From positions 62,001 to 126,000 of the forward strand of contig NZ_RZNJ01000005.1 of the NCBI RefSeq assembly GCF_003994485.1: 64,000 bases of DNA. Reading direction: 5' to 3'. Below, in pieces: positions 8,606 through 17,007 of this stretch. The notes beneath the pieces are model-generated. The model was given only the letters and a program-made list of their open reading frames with translations, was not told the DNA's origin and searched no databases. Each line of letters opens with the position of its first letter. Position 1 is the stretch's first letter. The stretch is from Arsenicitalea aurantiaca. GTDB lineage: Bacteria; Pseudomonadota; Alphaproteobacteria; Rhizobiales; Devosiaceae. The position numbers and the translations under genes were made by a program.

Positions 8606-9694
8606 TTACCGGCCGGTTCTTATGCGGGTCCAGCTACGGGTCAAGAGGCGATCGAACTGCGGGGTGTGCGCGCGCAGGCTGAAAAGCTTCTCGGCTGCCT
8701 CGCCGACCGGATAAATCGCGGGATCGTTCTTGATCTCGTCGTCCACGAACTCGAGGGCGGCCAGATTGCCGCTCGCATAGTAGACGTAATTGGTGATGTC
8801 GGCCGCGATCTGGGCATCGAGCACGAAGTTGATGAACTTGTGCGCGTTATCCGGGTGCGGTGCGTCCGCAGGAATGGCGAGCAGGTCGAACCACTGCACT
8901 GCGCCTTCCTCGGGGATCGAATATTCGATCTCGACACCAGCATCGGCTTCGGCTGCGGCCGCCTGCGCGATGAAGACGTCGCCCGAATAGCCGACGGCGA
9001 GACAGATTTCGCCATTGCCCAGATCGTCGATGTACTGGGAGGAGTGGAAATAGCGGATCGAAGGACGGACCGAGAGCCAGAGGGCTTCGGCCTGAGCCAG
9101 ATCGTCCGCATCCTCGGAATTGGGGTCGAGGCCGAGATAGTTGAGGGCCGCCGCGATCATTTCGGTCGGCGCGTCGAGCACGGCTACGCCGCAATCGGCG
9201 AAATTGGCGATCACCTCGGGGTCGAACACCATGTCCCAGCTCGAAGTCGGCGCATCGGGCATGCGTTGGGCGATCGCTGCCACGTTGTAGCCGAGGCCGG
9301 TCGTGCCCCACATGTAGTCGACGCTATAGGTGTTGTCCGGATCGTGGACGGCGGTCGCCTCCATGATCTCGGGGTCCATGTTGGCGAGGTTGGGGAGCTT
9401 CGACTTGTCGAGCGGCTGGAAAAGCCCGGCCTGGATCTGGCGCTCGAGGAAGAACCCCGAGGGGACGACGACGTCATAGCCCGAATTGCCGGCGAGAAGC
9501 CGTGCTTCGACCACTTCATTGCTGTCGAAGACGTCGTAGTTGACCTGGATTCCGGTCTCGGCGGTGAACTTGGCGATGGTGTCTTCAGCGATGTAGTCGG
9601 ACCAGTTGTAGACATTGACCACCGGCTCTTCCTGGGCAAGGGCTGGGGTCGCCACCAGAAGGGCGCCAAGTGCGGGGGCGATAAGGCGTCTCAT
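8606..9694 (-). CDS. potF: Periplasmic putrescine-binding protein (PotF type)
   Basis: Captures the polyamine in the periplasm and delivers it to PotHI. 362 residues with a signal peptide (1-20, cleavage after LALA-type ATPALA before QEEP). Mature N-terminus VNVYNWSDYIAED is a hallmark of PotD/PotF proteins, with the binding-lobe stretch GYDVVVPSG further on. ATG 9694 is chosen because it starts the signal peptide; in-frame sequence upstream lacks any secretion signal. First gene of potF-G-H-I. Confidence 0.92.
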   Translation of the reverse strand: MRRLIAPALGALLVATPALAQEEPVVNVYNWSDYIAEDTIAKFTAETGIQVNYDVFDSNEVVEARLLAGNSGYDVVVPSGFFLERQIQAGLFQPLDKSKLPNLANMDPEIMEATAVHDPDNTYSVDYMWGTTGLGYNVAAIAQRMPDAPTSSWDMVFDPEVIANFADCGVAVLDAPTEMIAAALNYLGLDPNSEDADDLAQAEALWLSVRPSIRYFHSSQYIDDLGNGEICLAVGYSGDVFIAQAAAAEADAGVEIEYSIPEEGAVQWFDLLAIPADAPHPDNAHKFINFVLDAQIAADITNYVYYASGNLAALEFVDDEIKNDPAIYPVGEAAEKLFSLRAHTPQFDRLLTRSWTRIRTGR

Positions 9695-10083
9695 GAAGTG
9701 CGTCTCCTGTGCAGGGCGTCTCTGTGGCCGGTGGACAGGGTTACCCGCTGCCGCTCGACCAAGATCATCCGGCGACTGGCCGGCTCTCGATTGGATGTGA
9801 TGGGGTGGTGGCCAAGCAGCGCGTGGCAACGCTGGGATTCAATGGGTTCGCGATCAACCCGGAGCCGGGTGCGTATCGGTTCGCGCGCTGGGCGCAACCA
9901 ATGATGATCTTGTCCAGTGAAGTAACCCTTCTCGTCTGCAGGCTTGTGGGCACGCTAGTCAAAAACCACCGCCGCCACAAGGCGGATCGGGACGCCAGCG
10001 GTGCGATTTCACGCCCGCTTGACGTCGGTGTGCCCCATACGTCAACTGACGCCAGATCACGCACACCCCCCGAAAGCAGCGCC
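9695..10083. other. Intergenic region between divergent potF and psuG
   Basis: 389 bases with no convincing gene. It must hold the promoters of potF (minus) and psuG (plus). Visible: a short CCGCC-acaa-GGCGG hairpin at 9972-9985 and the 7-bp inverted repeat at 10019-10045. I found no well-spaced -35/-10 pair for either gene. Confidence 0.6.
10019..10045. repeat. Inverted repeat TTGACGT-N13-ACGTCAA upstream of psuG
   Basis: 7-bp perfect arms with a 13-base spacer ending 39 bases before the psuG ATG. The left arm could also act as a -35 box. Candidate operator for an unlinked regulator; no family assigned. Confidence 0.3.
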
Positions 10084-11010
10084 ATGACCTCCTCCCTCCT
10101 GACCACCAGTGCAGCGGTTTCGGCCGCTCTTGATGCGCGACGCCCGGTCGTTGCCCTCGAATCGACCATCATCACCCATGGCATGCCCTATCCGCAGAAC
10201 CTCGAAATGGCCCGCGAGGTCGAGGCCGTGGTGAGGCAAAATGGCGCGGAGCCTGCGACCATCGCGGTGATGGACGGACGCCTGCGCGTCGGGCTCGAGG
10301 ATGGCGATCTCGAAGCGCTGGCCCGTGCCGGAACCAGTGCGGCGAAGGCATCGCGGAGGGACCTTTCGAGCCTCCTCGCAACAGGGGGGCTGGCCGGCAC
10401 GACGGTCGCGACCACCATGCAGATCTCGGCGATGGCGGGCATCGCGGTCTTTGCGACCGGCGGCATCGGTGGGGTGCACCGGGGCGCTGAAACGAGCTTC
10501 GACATTTCGGCCGATCTCGACGAGCTCGGTCGCACGCCGGTCGCAGTGGTCTGCGCGGGCGCCAAATCGATCCTCGACATCGCCAAGACGCTTGAAGTGC
10601 TCGAAACGCGCGGCGTGCCGGTGCTCGGCTTCGGCACCGACAGCTTTCCTGCCTTCTGGGCGCGCCAAAGCGGCCATGGCGTCGATCAGCGGGTCGATGA
10701 TCCAGAAACGGTGGCGCAGATCATCGCGCTCCAGAAGGCCCTCGGCATGGGCGGGGTGCTCGTGGCCAACCCGATCCCCGAAGCCGACGCGCTCGAGCCT
10801 GAGGAGATCGGCGCCGTGATCGGCCGGGCCGTCGAGGAGGCAAGCGCACAGGGCATTGGCGGCAAGGCGGTGACGCCCTTCCTTCTCAAGCGCATCTTCG
10901 AGCTCACGGGCGGGCGCAGCCTCAGGGCCAACATCGCGCTCGTCAAAAACAACGCGGCGCTCGCCGCACGCATAGCGGTTGCCCTTCAGCAGGCGGACAG
11001 CGCGCAATGA
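10084..11010 (+). CDS. psuG: Pseudouridine-5'-phosphate glycosidase
   Basis: Cleaves pseudouridine 5'-phosphate to uracil and ribose 5-phosphate, an unusual C-glycoside break. 308 residues, matching the family. Seen: the N-terminal family signature ALESTIITHGMPYPQN, then GGIGGVHRGAE and the C-terminal KAVTPFLLKR. ATG 10084 is chosen because the conserved region begins about 20 residues in; a longer in-frame extension upstream is unlike the family. It overlaps psuK by 4 bases, forming the two-gene pseudouridine catabolic pair that salvages modified RNA nucleosides. Confidence 0.93.
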   Translation: MTSSLLTTSAAVSAALDARRPVVALESTIITHGMPYPQNLEMAREVEAVVRQNGAEPATIAVMDGRLRVGLEDGDLEALARAGTSAAKASRRDLSSLLATGGLAGTTVATTMQISAMAGIAVFATGGIGGVHRGAETSFDISADLDELGRTPVAVVCAGAKSILDIAKTLEVLETRGVPVLGFGTDSFPAFWARQSGHGVDQRVDDPETVAQIIALQKALGMGGVLVANPIPEADALEPEEIGAVIGRAVEEASAQGIGGKAVTPFLLKRIFELTGGRSLRANIALVKNNAALAARIAVALQQADSAQ

Positions 11011-11906
11011 CCGGCGGGAGCCGGGTGCTCGTCATCGGCGATGTGATGACCGACATCATCGTGATGGCCGAGGGCGCACTGGTGCGCGGCTCGGACCGTC
11101 GTGCCGCCATCACCAGCCGCCCGGGCGGGTCGGGCGCCAACCAGGCGGTCTGGCTTGCGCGCATGGACGCTCCGGTCGATTTCGCCGCGCGCGTCGGCGC
11201 AAGCGACCGGCGCATGTACGAGGCCTATTTCCGCGGGCTCGGGGTCGTGCCGGTGCTCGCGGGCGATGAGGCAAAGCCCACGGGCGTCCTCGTCACCATC
11301 GTCGATCCGGGCGGGGAGCGCAGCTTCTTTACCGATCGGGGCGCGAACCTCAACCTTTGTGAAGACGATCTCACGCCCGACCTGCTGCAATCCATCGGGT
11401 TCGTGATGGTCTCGGGCTACAGCTTCTTCTCGCCCGGACCGCGGGCAGCCGTCGTGGCGCTGCTGGCGGCAGCCGCGGGGCAAGGCGTTGCGCGCGCCGT
11501 CGATGCCGCGTCCGTGGGCTTTCTCGAAGAGGTCGGCGCCGAAGCGTTCCTCTCCTGGACCAAGGGCGCAGACATGCTCTTTGCCAACGAAGCCGAAGCG
11601 CTTCTGCTTTCCGGGGAGAGCGAACCTCAGGCGCAGATGGAGGCCCTCGGGCAGCACTATGCCCAGGTGGTGCTGAAGCGCGGTGCAGCGGGCGCCATGC
11701 TCGGGGGCAGGGACGGGATCGCCCTGTCCCTTGCAGCGCCGGCAGTGGAGGCCATCGACACGACCGGCGCTGGCGATGCCTTCGCCGCGGGCTTCATTGC
11801 GCTCCAATTGCGGGGCGGGAGCGCGGCCGAATGCCTGCTTGCCGGCATCGAGGCCGGGAGCGCCGCCGTCCAGCAGATCGGCGGCCAGCCGGTGGATGCC
11901 GGCTGA
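11007..11906 (+). CDS. psuK: PfkB-family kinase, probable pseudouridine kinase
   Basis: Probably phosphorylates pseudouridine to feed PsuG. 299 residues. Seen: PfkB N-terminal glycines SRPGGSGANQAVWLAR (36-51) and the C-terminal catalytic block DTTGAGDAFAAGF with the general-base Asp at 257. Translationally coupled to psuG (ATGA). The family covers many sugar and nucleoside kinases, so the substrate rests on adjacency to psuG. Ends 9 bases from the convergent dipeptidase gene. Confidence 0.85.
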   Translation: MTGGSRVLVIGDVMTDIIVMAEGALVRGSDRRAAITSRPGGSGANQAVWLARMDAPVDFAARVGASDRRMYEAYFRGLGVVPVLAGDEAKPTGVLVTIVDPGGERSFFTDRGANLNLCEDDLTPDLLQSIGFVMVSGYSFFSPGPRAAVVALLAAAAGQGVARAVDAASVGFLEEVGAEAFLSWTKGADMLFANEAEALLLSGESEPQAQMEALGQHYAQVVLKRGAAGAMLGGRDGIALSLAAPAVEAIDTTGAGDAFAAGFIALQLRGGSAAECLLAGIEAGSAAVQQIGGQPVDAG

Positions 11907-11915
11907 CCGCAGTTT

Positions 11916-13313
11916 TCAGCGCTGAGCGAACGCCGCGAGCACCCGAACCCAGGAGCGGATGCCCTTTCGGAAGCTCGTCAGGTTGTACTTCTCGTTGGGG
12001 CTATGGATGCGGTCGTCGATCTGCGCAAAGCCGATCAGGAGCGTGTCCATGCCCAGCTGCCGCTTGAAGGCGCCGACGATGGGGATCGATCCGCCCGACC
12101 CCGCGATCGCCGCCTCTCGACCCCATTCGGCCCCGAGCGCCCCCAGTGCCTTGTTGAGGAACGGACCGTCAGCGGGCACGGCGATCGCCGGACTGCCGCC
12201 ATGGGCATGGAAGGTGACGCTCGCATCGGCGGGCAGGCGGGCGCGGACATGGGCGCGGAAGGCCTCCCGGATCTTGTCAGGATCCTGCCCCGAAACGAGG
12301 CGGAACGAGATCTTGGCGCGAGCCTTCGAGGCAATGACGGTCTTGAACCCGTCGCCGGTATAGCCCCCGATCATGCCGTTGACTTCGAAGGTCGGGCGCG
12401 AGGTGATCTGCTCGAGAACCGTGCGGCCCGTTTCGCCGGCGGGCACGGAAAGCCCGACCCCGGCGAGAAAGTCGGTATCCGAAAAGGGAAGGCGCTTCCA
12501 TTGCTCGGCGACTTCGGGAGGCAATTCCGCGACGTCGTCGTAAAAGCCCTCGAGCGCGACCGAACCGTCGGGATTGCGCATCGAGGCGATGATCTCGGAC
12601 AGCAGCTGCAGGGGATTTCGCGCCGCCCCGCCGAACATGCCCGAGTGCAGGTCCTTGTCGGCGCAGGTGATCTCGATCTCCTCGCCGACGAGCCCCCGCA
12701 GCATGGTGACGATCGAGGGGGTCTGCTTGTCCCACATGTCGGTATCGCTGACGAGGGCGATGTCCGCGGTCAGCTCGGGGCCGGTGCGTTCGAGGAAGGG
12801 CAGGAGGCTCGGGCTGCCTGCCTCCTCCTCGCCTTCAAAGAGCATGGTTACCTTGACCGGCAGGCTGCCGGTCACGGCGCGCCAAGCTCGGCAGGCCTCG
12901 ACGAAGGTCATCAGCTGGCCTTTGTCGTCCGATGCGCCGCGGGCGGAAATATGGGTTTCCCCGTCGGGCTGGACGAGCCGGACCGGCTCGAAGGGGTCGG
13001 TGTGCCACAGATCGAGCGGATCGACCGGCTGGACGTCGTAATGGCCGTAAAAGAGCACGTGCGGCCCCTCGGCGGCCTTGTCGTGCGCGACCACCATGGG
13101 GTGTCCCTCTGTATCGCGCAGCGAAGCCTCGAAGCCCTCACCTTGAAGGTCTGCGCGCAGCCATTCGGCGGCGGCGCGACACTGCGCGGCGAAAGCCGGT
13201 TCGGTCGAGATCGAGGGGATGCGCAGCAGCGCCTCGAGCCGGCTCAGGCTCTGCTCGAGATTGGCATCGACATGGGCGAGCACCGCTTCGGCTGCGGCTC
13301 GGGGATCGGTCAT
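11916..13313 (-). CDS. M20-family metallopeptidase (dipeptidase-like)
   Basis: Zinc-dependent exopeptidase or amidohydrolase, about 465 residues, cytoplasmic (no signal peptide). Seen: metal-binding GHYDVQP, then SDDKGQ with the bridging Asp, EGEEEAGSPSL with catalytic and metal Glu, and a C-terminal IHSPNEK His; a dimerisation insert lies between. ATG 13313 follows an AAAGGA site; an upstream start lacks one. It is downstream of tctA on the same strand, so it may act on whatever the TTT system imports, but the 90-base gap leaves co-transcription uncertain. Confidence 0.85.
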   Translation of the reverse strand: MTDPRAAAEAVLAHVDANLEQSLSRLEALLRIPSISTEPAFAAQCRAAAEWLRADLQGEGFEASLRDTEGHPMVVAHDKAAEGPHVLFYGHYDVQPVDPLDLWHTDPFEPVRLVQPDGETHISARGASDDKGQLMTFVEACRAWRAVTGSLPVKVTMLFEGEEEAGSPSLLPFLERTGPELTADIALVSDTDMWDKQTPSIVTMLRGLVGEEIEITCADKDLHSGMFGGAARNPLQLLSEIIASMRNPDGSVALEGFYDDVAELPPEVAEQWKRLPFSDTDFLAGVGLSVPAGETGRTVLEQITSRPTFEVNGMIGGYTGDGFKTVIASKARAKISFRLVSGQDPDKIREAFRAHVRARLPADASVTFHAHGGSPAIAVPADGPFLNKALGALGAEWGREAAIAGSGGSIPIVGAFKRQLGMDTLLIGFAQIDDRIHSPNEKYNLTSFRKGIRSWVRVLAAFAQR

Positions 13314-13403
13314 GAATGGGTCCTTTCTGCGGACCCGAAACTGCCCACAAGCGGGCACGTCTGTCCAGTGGGCGGGCGGAACCATGGTCCCGCCCGCAAG
13401 AGC

Positions 13404-14918
13404 CTATCCGGCGCCGCCCGGCAGGATCGGCGCCGAGGGCCGGCCGCGGGCCTGCAGTGCGCGGAAGATGGTGAAGGCCCAGAGCAAGAGGGTGATCACC
13501 CCTAGGGTCGCGGCGATCGGGCGTTCGAAAAAGCCCAGAAGGTCGCCGCCCGTGCGCAGCATCGAGCTCATGAAGGTGCGTTCGAACATGCCCCCGAGCA
13601 CGAGCCCCAGAATGATCGGGGCGACCGGGTAGCCGTTCTCCTCAAGAAGCCAGCCCGCCACCCCGAAGCCCAGCATCAGCACCACCCCGTATATCGAGTT
13701 GGTCATCGCGAACGACCCGACGATGCAGAAGATGAGGATGATGGGCAGCAGCACCTGCCGGGGCACGCGCAGGATCGGGCGCGCGCCCTTGATCACCGCC
13801 CAGCCCATCGGGATCATCACGAGGTTGGCGACGATGAAGATCATGAACACCGCGTAGATGAATTGCGGGTTCTCGAGGAACACGGTGGGCCCGGGGTTCA
13901 TGCCCTTCATGTAGAGCACGCCGATGACGATGGCGGTGATCGAATCGCCGGGGATGCCGAAGACCAGCGCGGGGATCCACGCGGCGCCCACCGAGGAGTT
14001 GTTGGCGGCCGTCGCATCGACCACGCCCTCGATGTGTCCGGTGCCGTATTTCTCCTTCTCCTTGGAGAACCGCTTGGAGACCGCGTAGGAGATCCACGCC
14101 GCGATGTCGGCGCCGGCGCCCGGCAGCGCTCCGATCATCGTGCCGAGGATCGAGCCGCGCGCGACGTTCTTCTTGTAGGTCCAGATGACCTTGCCGACGC
14201 CCTTGAAGACCGGCCCCGATTGCGGCGGCATGTCGGGCGTCGTGTTCTGCATGCGCATGGCCCCGCGCATGATCTCGGAGATCGCAAAGAGCCCGATCAT
14301 GGCGGGGATGAAGTTGATGCCGCCCATCAGCTCGACATTGCCGAAGGTGAAGCGCTGCACCCCAGCGGTGGGATCGATGCCGACGGTCGCCAGCGAGAGC
14401 CCGATGAGGAGCGAGAGCATGGCCTTCAGCGGATCGGACGAGGCGATGAAGATGGCGCAGGAGAGCCCGAGTGCCGTCAGCCAGAAATATTCGAAGGCGG
14501 TGAAGCGCAGCGCGACTTCGGCCAGCGCGGGCGCCGCGAAGATGAGCGCCGCCACCCCGATGAGCCCGCCGATGACCGAGACCAGAAGGTTCGTGCCGAG
14601 GGTGAGGTTGAGCAGCCCCTTGCGGCCCATCGCATAGGATTCGTCGGTATAGGCCGCCGAGGCCGGCGTGCCCGGCATGCGCAGCATGGCCGCGGGTATG
14701 TCGCCGGCAAAGATCGCCATCGAGCTTGCCGTCACGATGGCGGCAAGCGCTGGCACCGGCGCCATGAAGAAGGTGATCGGCACGAGCAGCGCCACGGCCA
14801 TGGTGGCGGTGAGGCCCGGCATGGCGCCGACGAACATGCCGAAGGCAGCCGACAGGATGACGACCAGGAGGACCTGCGGGTCCCCGATGAGGCTGAAGGC
14901 GGAAAGGATGACGTCCAT
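13404..14918 (-). CDS. tctA: Tripartite tricarboxylate transporter large permease TctA
   Basis: Large membrane subunit of a secondary, binding-protein-dependent transporter. 504 residues with roughly 11-12 membrane spans. Seen: the TctA signatures GAMPGLTATM near 32-41 and AMLRMPGTPASAAYTDES around 78-95, and a repeat-related GALPGAGADIAAW later. Starts at ATG 14918, 9 bases after the tctB stop. The substrate is unknown: TctC-type receptors bind many carboxylates. Confidence 0.93.
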   Translation of the reverse strand: MDVILSAFSLIGDPQVLLVVILSAAFGMFVGAMPGLTATMAVALLVPITFFMAPVPALAAIVTASSMAIFAGDIPAAMLRMPGTPASAAYTDESYAMGRKGLLNLTLGTNLLVSVIGGLIGVAALIFAAPALAEVALRFTAFEYFWLTALGLSCAIFIASSDPLKAMLSLLIGLSLATVGIDPTAGVQRFTFGNVELMGGINFIPAMIGLFAISEIMRGAMRMQNTTPDMPPQSGPVFKGVGKVIWTYKKNVARGSILGTMIGALPGAGADIAAWISYAVSKRFSKEKEKYGTGHIEGVVDATAANNSSVGAAWIPALVFGIPGDSITAIVIGVLYMKGMNPGPTVFLENPQFIYAVFMIFIVANLVMIPMGWAVIKGARPILRVPRQVLLPIILIFCIVGSFAMTNSIYGVVLMLGFGVAGWLLEENGYPVAPIILGLVLGGMFERTFMSSMLRTGGDLLGFFERPIAATLGVITLLLWAFTIFRALQARGRPSAPILPGGAG

Positions 14919-14927
14919 CTCGGTCTC

Positions 14928-15401
14928 CTAGACGATGCCGGTGAGCCAGCCGCGCGGCAGGGGCACGCGCAGCATGATGGCGAAGAACCAGAAGCTGAGG
15001 GCGGTGACGGCGACCGAGAGCAGGAGGGCCGTGACCACTTTCACCCGGAACCAGAGGAAGAGCCCGAGGAGGATGACGAGGGCGATCGGGATGAACCCGA
15101 CCGTGTCCGCCAGCACGACGTAAAAGACGATGGCGCCGACGATGAGTGCGACCGAGATCCCGTTGCGCGGCACGAGCAGAGCCGGATCCGCGGTGAAGGC
15201 CGGGATTTCGCGGCCTGCGGCGGTCAGGCCGCGGATGACGAGGAGCGCGCCGCCGATCAGGAACCCGCCGCCCATAACGGTGGGAAAGAGGCTTGCCCCA
15301 TAGGGCTGGCCGGCAAAGCTCGGGAAGCCGGCGGCAGTGATGATCATGTAGAGCGCAAGGGCGATGAAGACCGCGCCCAGGACGGCATCGTTGAAACGCA
15401 T
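14928..15401 (-). CDS. tctB: Tripartite tricarboxylate transporter small permease TctB
   Basis: Small membrane subunit pairing with TctA. 157 residues with four predicted spans (about 5-25, 40-60, 75-95 and 105-145 as a split pair). The early segment SLFPTVMGGGFLIGG is typical of TctB. GGGGGAG precedes ATG 15401. It lies between tctC and tctA, the usual order, but is separated from tctC by a strong hairpin. Confidence 0.88.
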   Translation of the reverse strand: MRFNDAVLGAVFIALALYMIITAAGFPSFAGQPYGASLFPTVMGGGFLIGGALLVIRGLTAAGREIPAFTADPALLVPRNGISVALIVGAIVFYVVLADTVGFIPIALVILLGLFLWFRVKVVTALLLSVAVTALSFWFFAIMLRVPLPRGWLTGIV

Positions 15402-15427
15402 GGAGACTCCCCCGTCGAAGCAGCGAA

Positions 15428-15449
15428 CCCCGCCCCCTGAGGGGCGGGG
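15428..15449 (-). terminator. Intercistronic hairpin between tctC and tctB
   Basis: Perfect 9-bp dyad CCCCGCCCC-ctga-GGGGCGGGG, 20 bases after the tctC stop. No strong U-run follows, so it probably protects the upstream message or terminates only part of the transcripts. Confidence 0.5.
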
Positions 15450-15469
15450 CCCGTTAGCGGATGCGGGTA

Positions 15470-16459
15470 TCAGCCCTGGGCCAGACCGGCTGCCGCCATG
15501 GCATCGCCCATTGCGGCGTCGGCTTCCATCATGAAGCTCGCCTGCTCTTCGGGCGGCAGGTAGCGCACGCCGAAGCCGCGGCCGTCCATGAACTCGATAT
15601 AGGTGTCGGATGCCGCAGCTTCCGCGACCGCATCGGTCAGGACCTGGCGGATGTCATCGGGAAGGCCTGCGGGCGCCGCGATGCCGCGCCATGCGCCCAT
15701 CGAGTACTCGATGCCGAGCTCGCCGAGGCTCGGCAGGTCGGGGAAGTTGTCCGAGCGCTCGGCCGACATGATGGCAAGGCTGCGTGCCCGACCGGCATCG
15801 ATCATGCCCTGAGCTTCGGGAACCGAGCAGGTGACGATGTCGACGCCGCCGGCGGCAAGTTCCTGCATGGCAGGGGCCGCGCCTTCGGAGGGAACCCAGG
15901 TCACGTGGTTGGCTTCGAGCCCGAGGCTCTGCAGCCAGCCGATCAGCGCGAGGTGCCAGATGCCGCCCTGGCCGGTGCCCGAGGCGGTGAACTGGCCCGC
16001 AGGCGCCGCGCGCAGGGCTTCGACCAGTTCGTCATGGGTGGTGTAGGGGCTGTCCGAGCTCACCTGGATGCCGGCCGGATCGATGTTGACGAGCCCGAGC
16101 GGGGTATAGCTCTCGGGGTCGAGGTCAGTGAGGCCCTGGTGATGCATCATGGCGATCTCGACCGTGATGATGCCGATCGTGTAGCCGTCGGCAGGCGCCG
16201 TGGCGATGGCCGAATGGCCCACGACGCCCGCGCCGCCGGTGCGGTTGACGACGTTGATCGGCTGGCCGAGGCGCTGCTCGACGATGGATGCGATGATGCG
16301 AGCGGTCGCATCGGTACCGCCGCCGGCGCCCCAGGGGACGACCATGGTCAGCGGACGATTGGGATAATTGGACTGGCCAAAGGACACTGAAGGCAGGAAG
16401 GCGGCCGCACCCAGCGCAGCGCCCCCGGCCAGCACGGTCCGGCGTTTGATATTGCTCAT
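15470..16459 (-). CDS. tctC: TctC-type extracytoplasmic solute receptor with Tat-like signal
   Basis: Binding protein of the TTT system. 329 residues. The N-terminus KRRTVLAGGAALGAAAF carries a twin arginine followed by a hydrophobic stretch and cleavage near SFGQ, suggesting Tat export. Mature segment NYPNRPLTMVVPWGAGGGTD is typical of TctC/Bug proteins. ATG 16459 begins the signal; in-frame sequence upstream is not protein-like. First gene of tctC-B-A. The ligand cannot be read from the sequence. Confidence 0.9.
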   Translation of the reverse strand: MSNIKRRTVLAGGAALGAAAFLPSVSFGQSNYPNRPLTMVVPWGAGGGTDATARIIASIVEQRLGQPINVVNRTGGAGVVGHSAIATAPADGYTIGIITVEIAMMHHQGLTDLDPESYTPLGLVNIDPAGIQVSSDSPYTTHDELVEALRAAPAGQFTASGTGQGGIWHLALIGWLQSLGLEANHVTWVPSEGAAPAMQELAAGGVDIVTCSVPEAQGMIDAGRARSLAIMSAERSDNFPDLPSLGELGIEYSMGAWRGIAAPAGLPDDIRQVLTDAVAEAAASDTYIEFMDGRGFGVRYLPPEEQASFMMEADAAMGDAMAAAGLAQG

Positions 16460-16504
16460 GATAGTCCTCCTCGTGTGCCAGGGTCCTGGCATTGTTGTCG
16501 TCGG

Positions 16505-16527
16505 GCCGGCGGATTCGTGCCGCCGGC
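16505..16527 (-). repeat. Perfect hairpin in the tctC leader
   Basis: GCCGGCGG-attcgtg-CCGCCGGC, 8-bp arms, 46 bases before the tctC ATG. No U-run. It could be a leader structure or protein site. Confidence 0.35.
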
Positions 16528-16626
16528 GATCACCTCCGGGCGAGTAGCACGGTCCGCACAAACCGCACGAACCGAATGTCCATCCACGCCGCTCCTTCGC
16601 GTCGGATGACAGCTTCGCCCGCGCGA

Positions 16627-16654
16627 ATAATTACACGCGCGACCCTTTTGACAA
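16627..16654 (-). promoter_or_regulatory. Predicted sigma-70 promoter of tctC-B-A
   Basis: On the minus strand TTGTCA (16654-16649) and AATTAT (16632-16627) with a 16-base spacer, about 168 bases upstream of the tctC start. It sits in the most AT-rich part of the gap. Confidence 0.35.
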
Positions 16655-16854
16655 CTGCTGATCGAAGTTTTCGAGAAATTTGTTGGCCGCATCAGGCTTT
16701 GTTTGAAGCGGAGTGGACGAGTTCCGTTTCATTCTGATGCACTTGTCCACCGGCCTGCACAGGTCGCGATCAGGGCGCAATGCAATGCGGCCGCGCCCGC
16801 GACACGCAATGTGCACACGGCCAGCCCATCGATATTCAAGCAGGGAGGCTGGAC

Positions 16855-16930
<76 letters not shown>

Positions 16931-17007
16931 GTTCCAGTCGGCACGTTTTCTACCCAATTGCGCGGGCTTGGCCTAGCCCTTTTTTCGCGCCATGGCGATG
17001 AGCGGGT

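Larger units (their letters stand above)
16460..16854. other. Intergenic region between tctC and tRNA-Ala
   Basis: 395 bases without a supported gene. It contains a predicted tctC promoter at 16627-16654 and, inside the resulting leader of about 160 bases, the perfect hairpin at 16505-16527. Short frames here have no family character. The stretch is less GC-rich around 16620-16720 than its surroundings. Confidence 0.6.

Noticed and set aside
9709-10083. In-frame extension of psuG back to 9709
   Set aside because: The added 125 residues lack any family match and would cover the divergent promoter region; the conserved protein starts at 10084.
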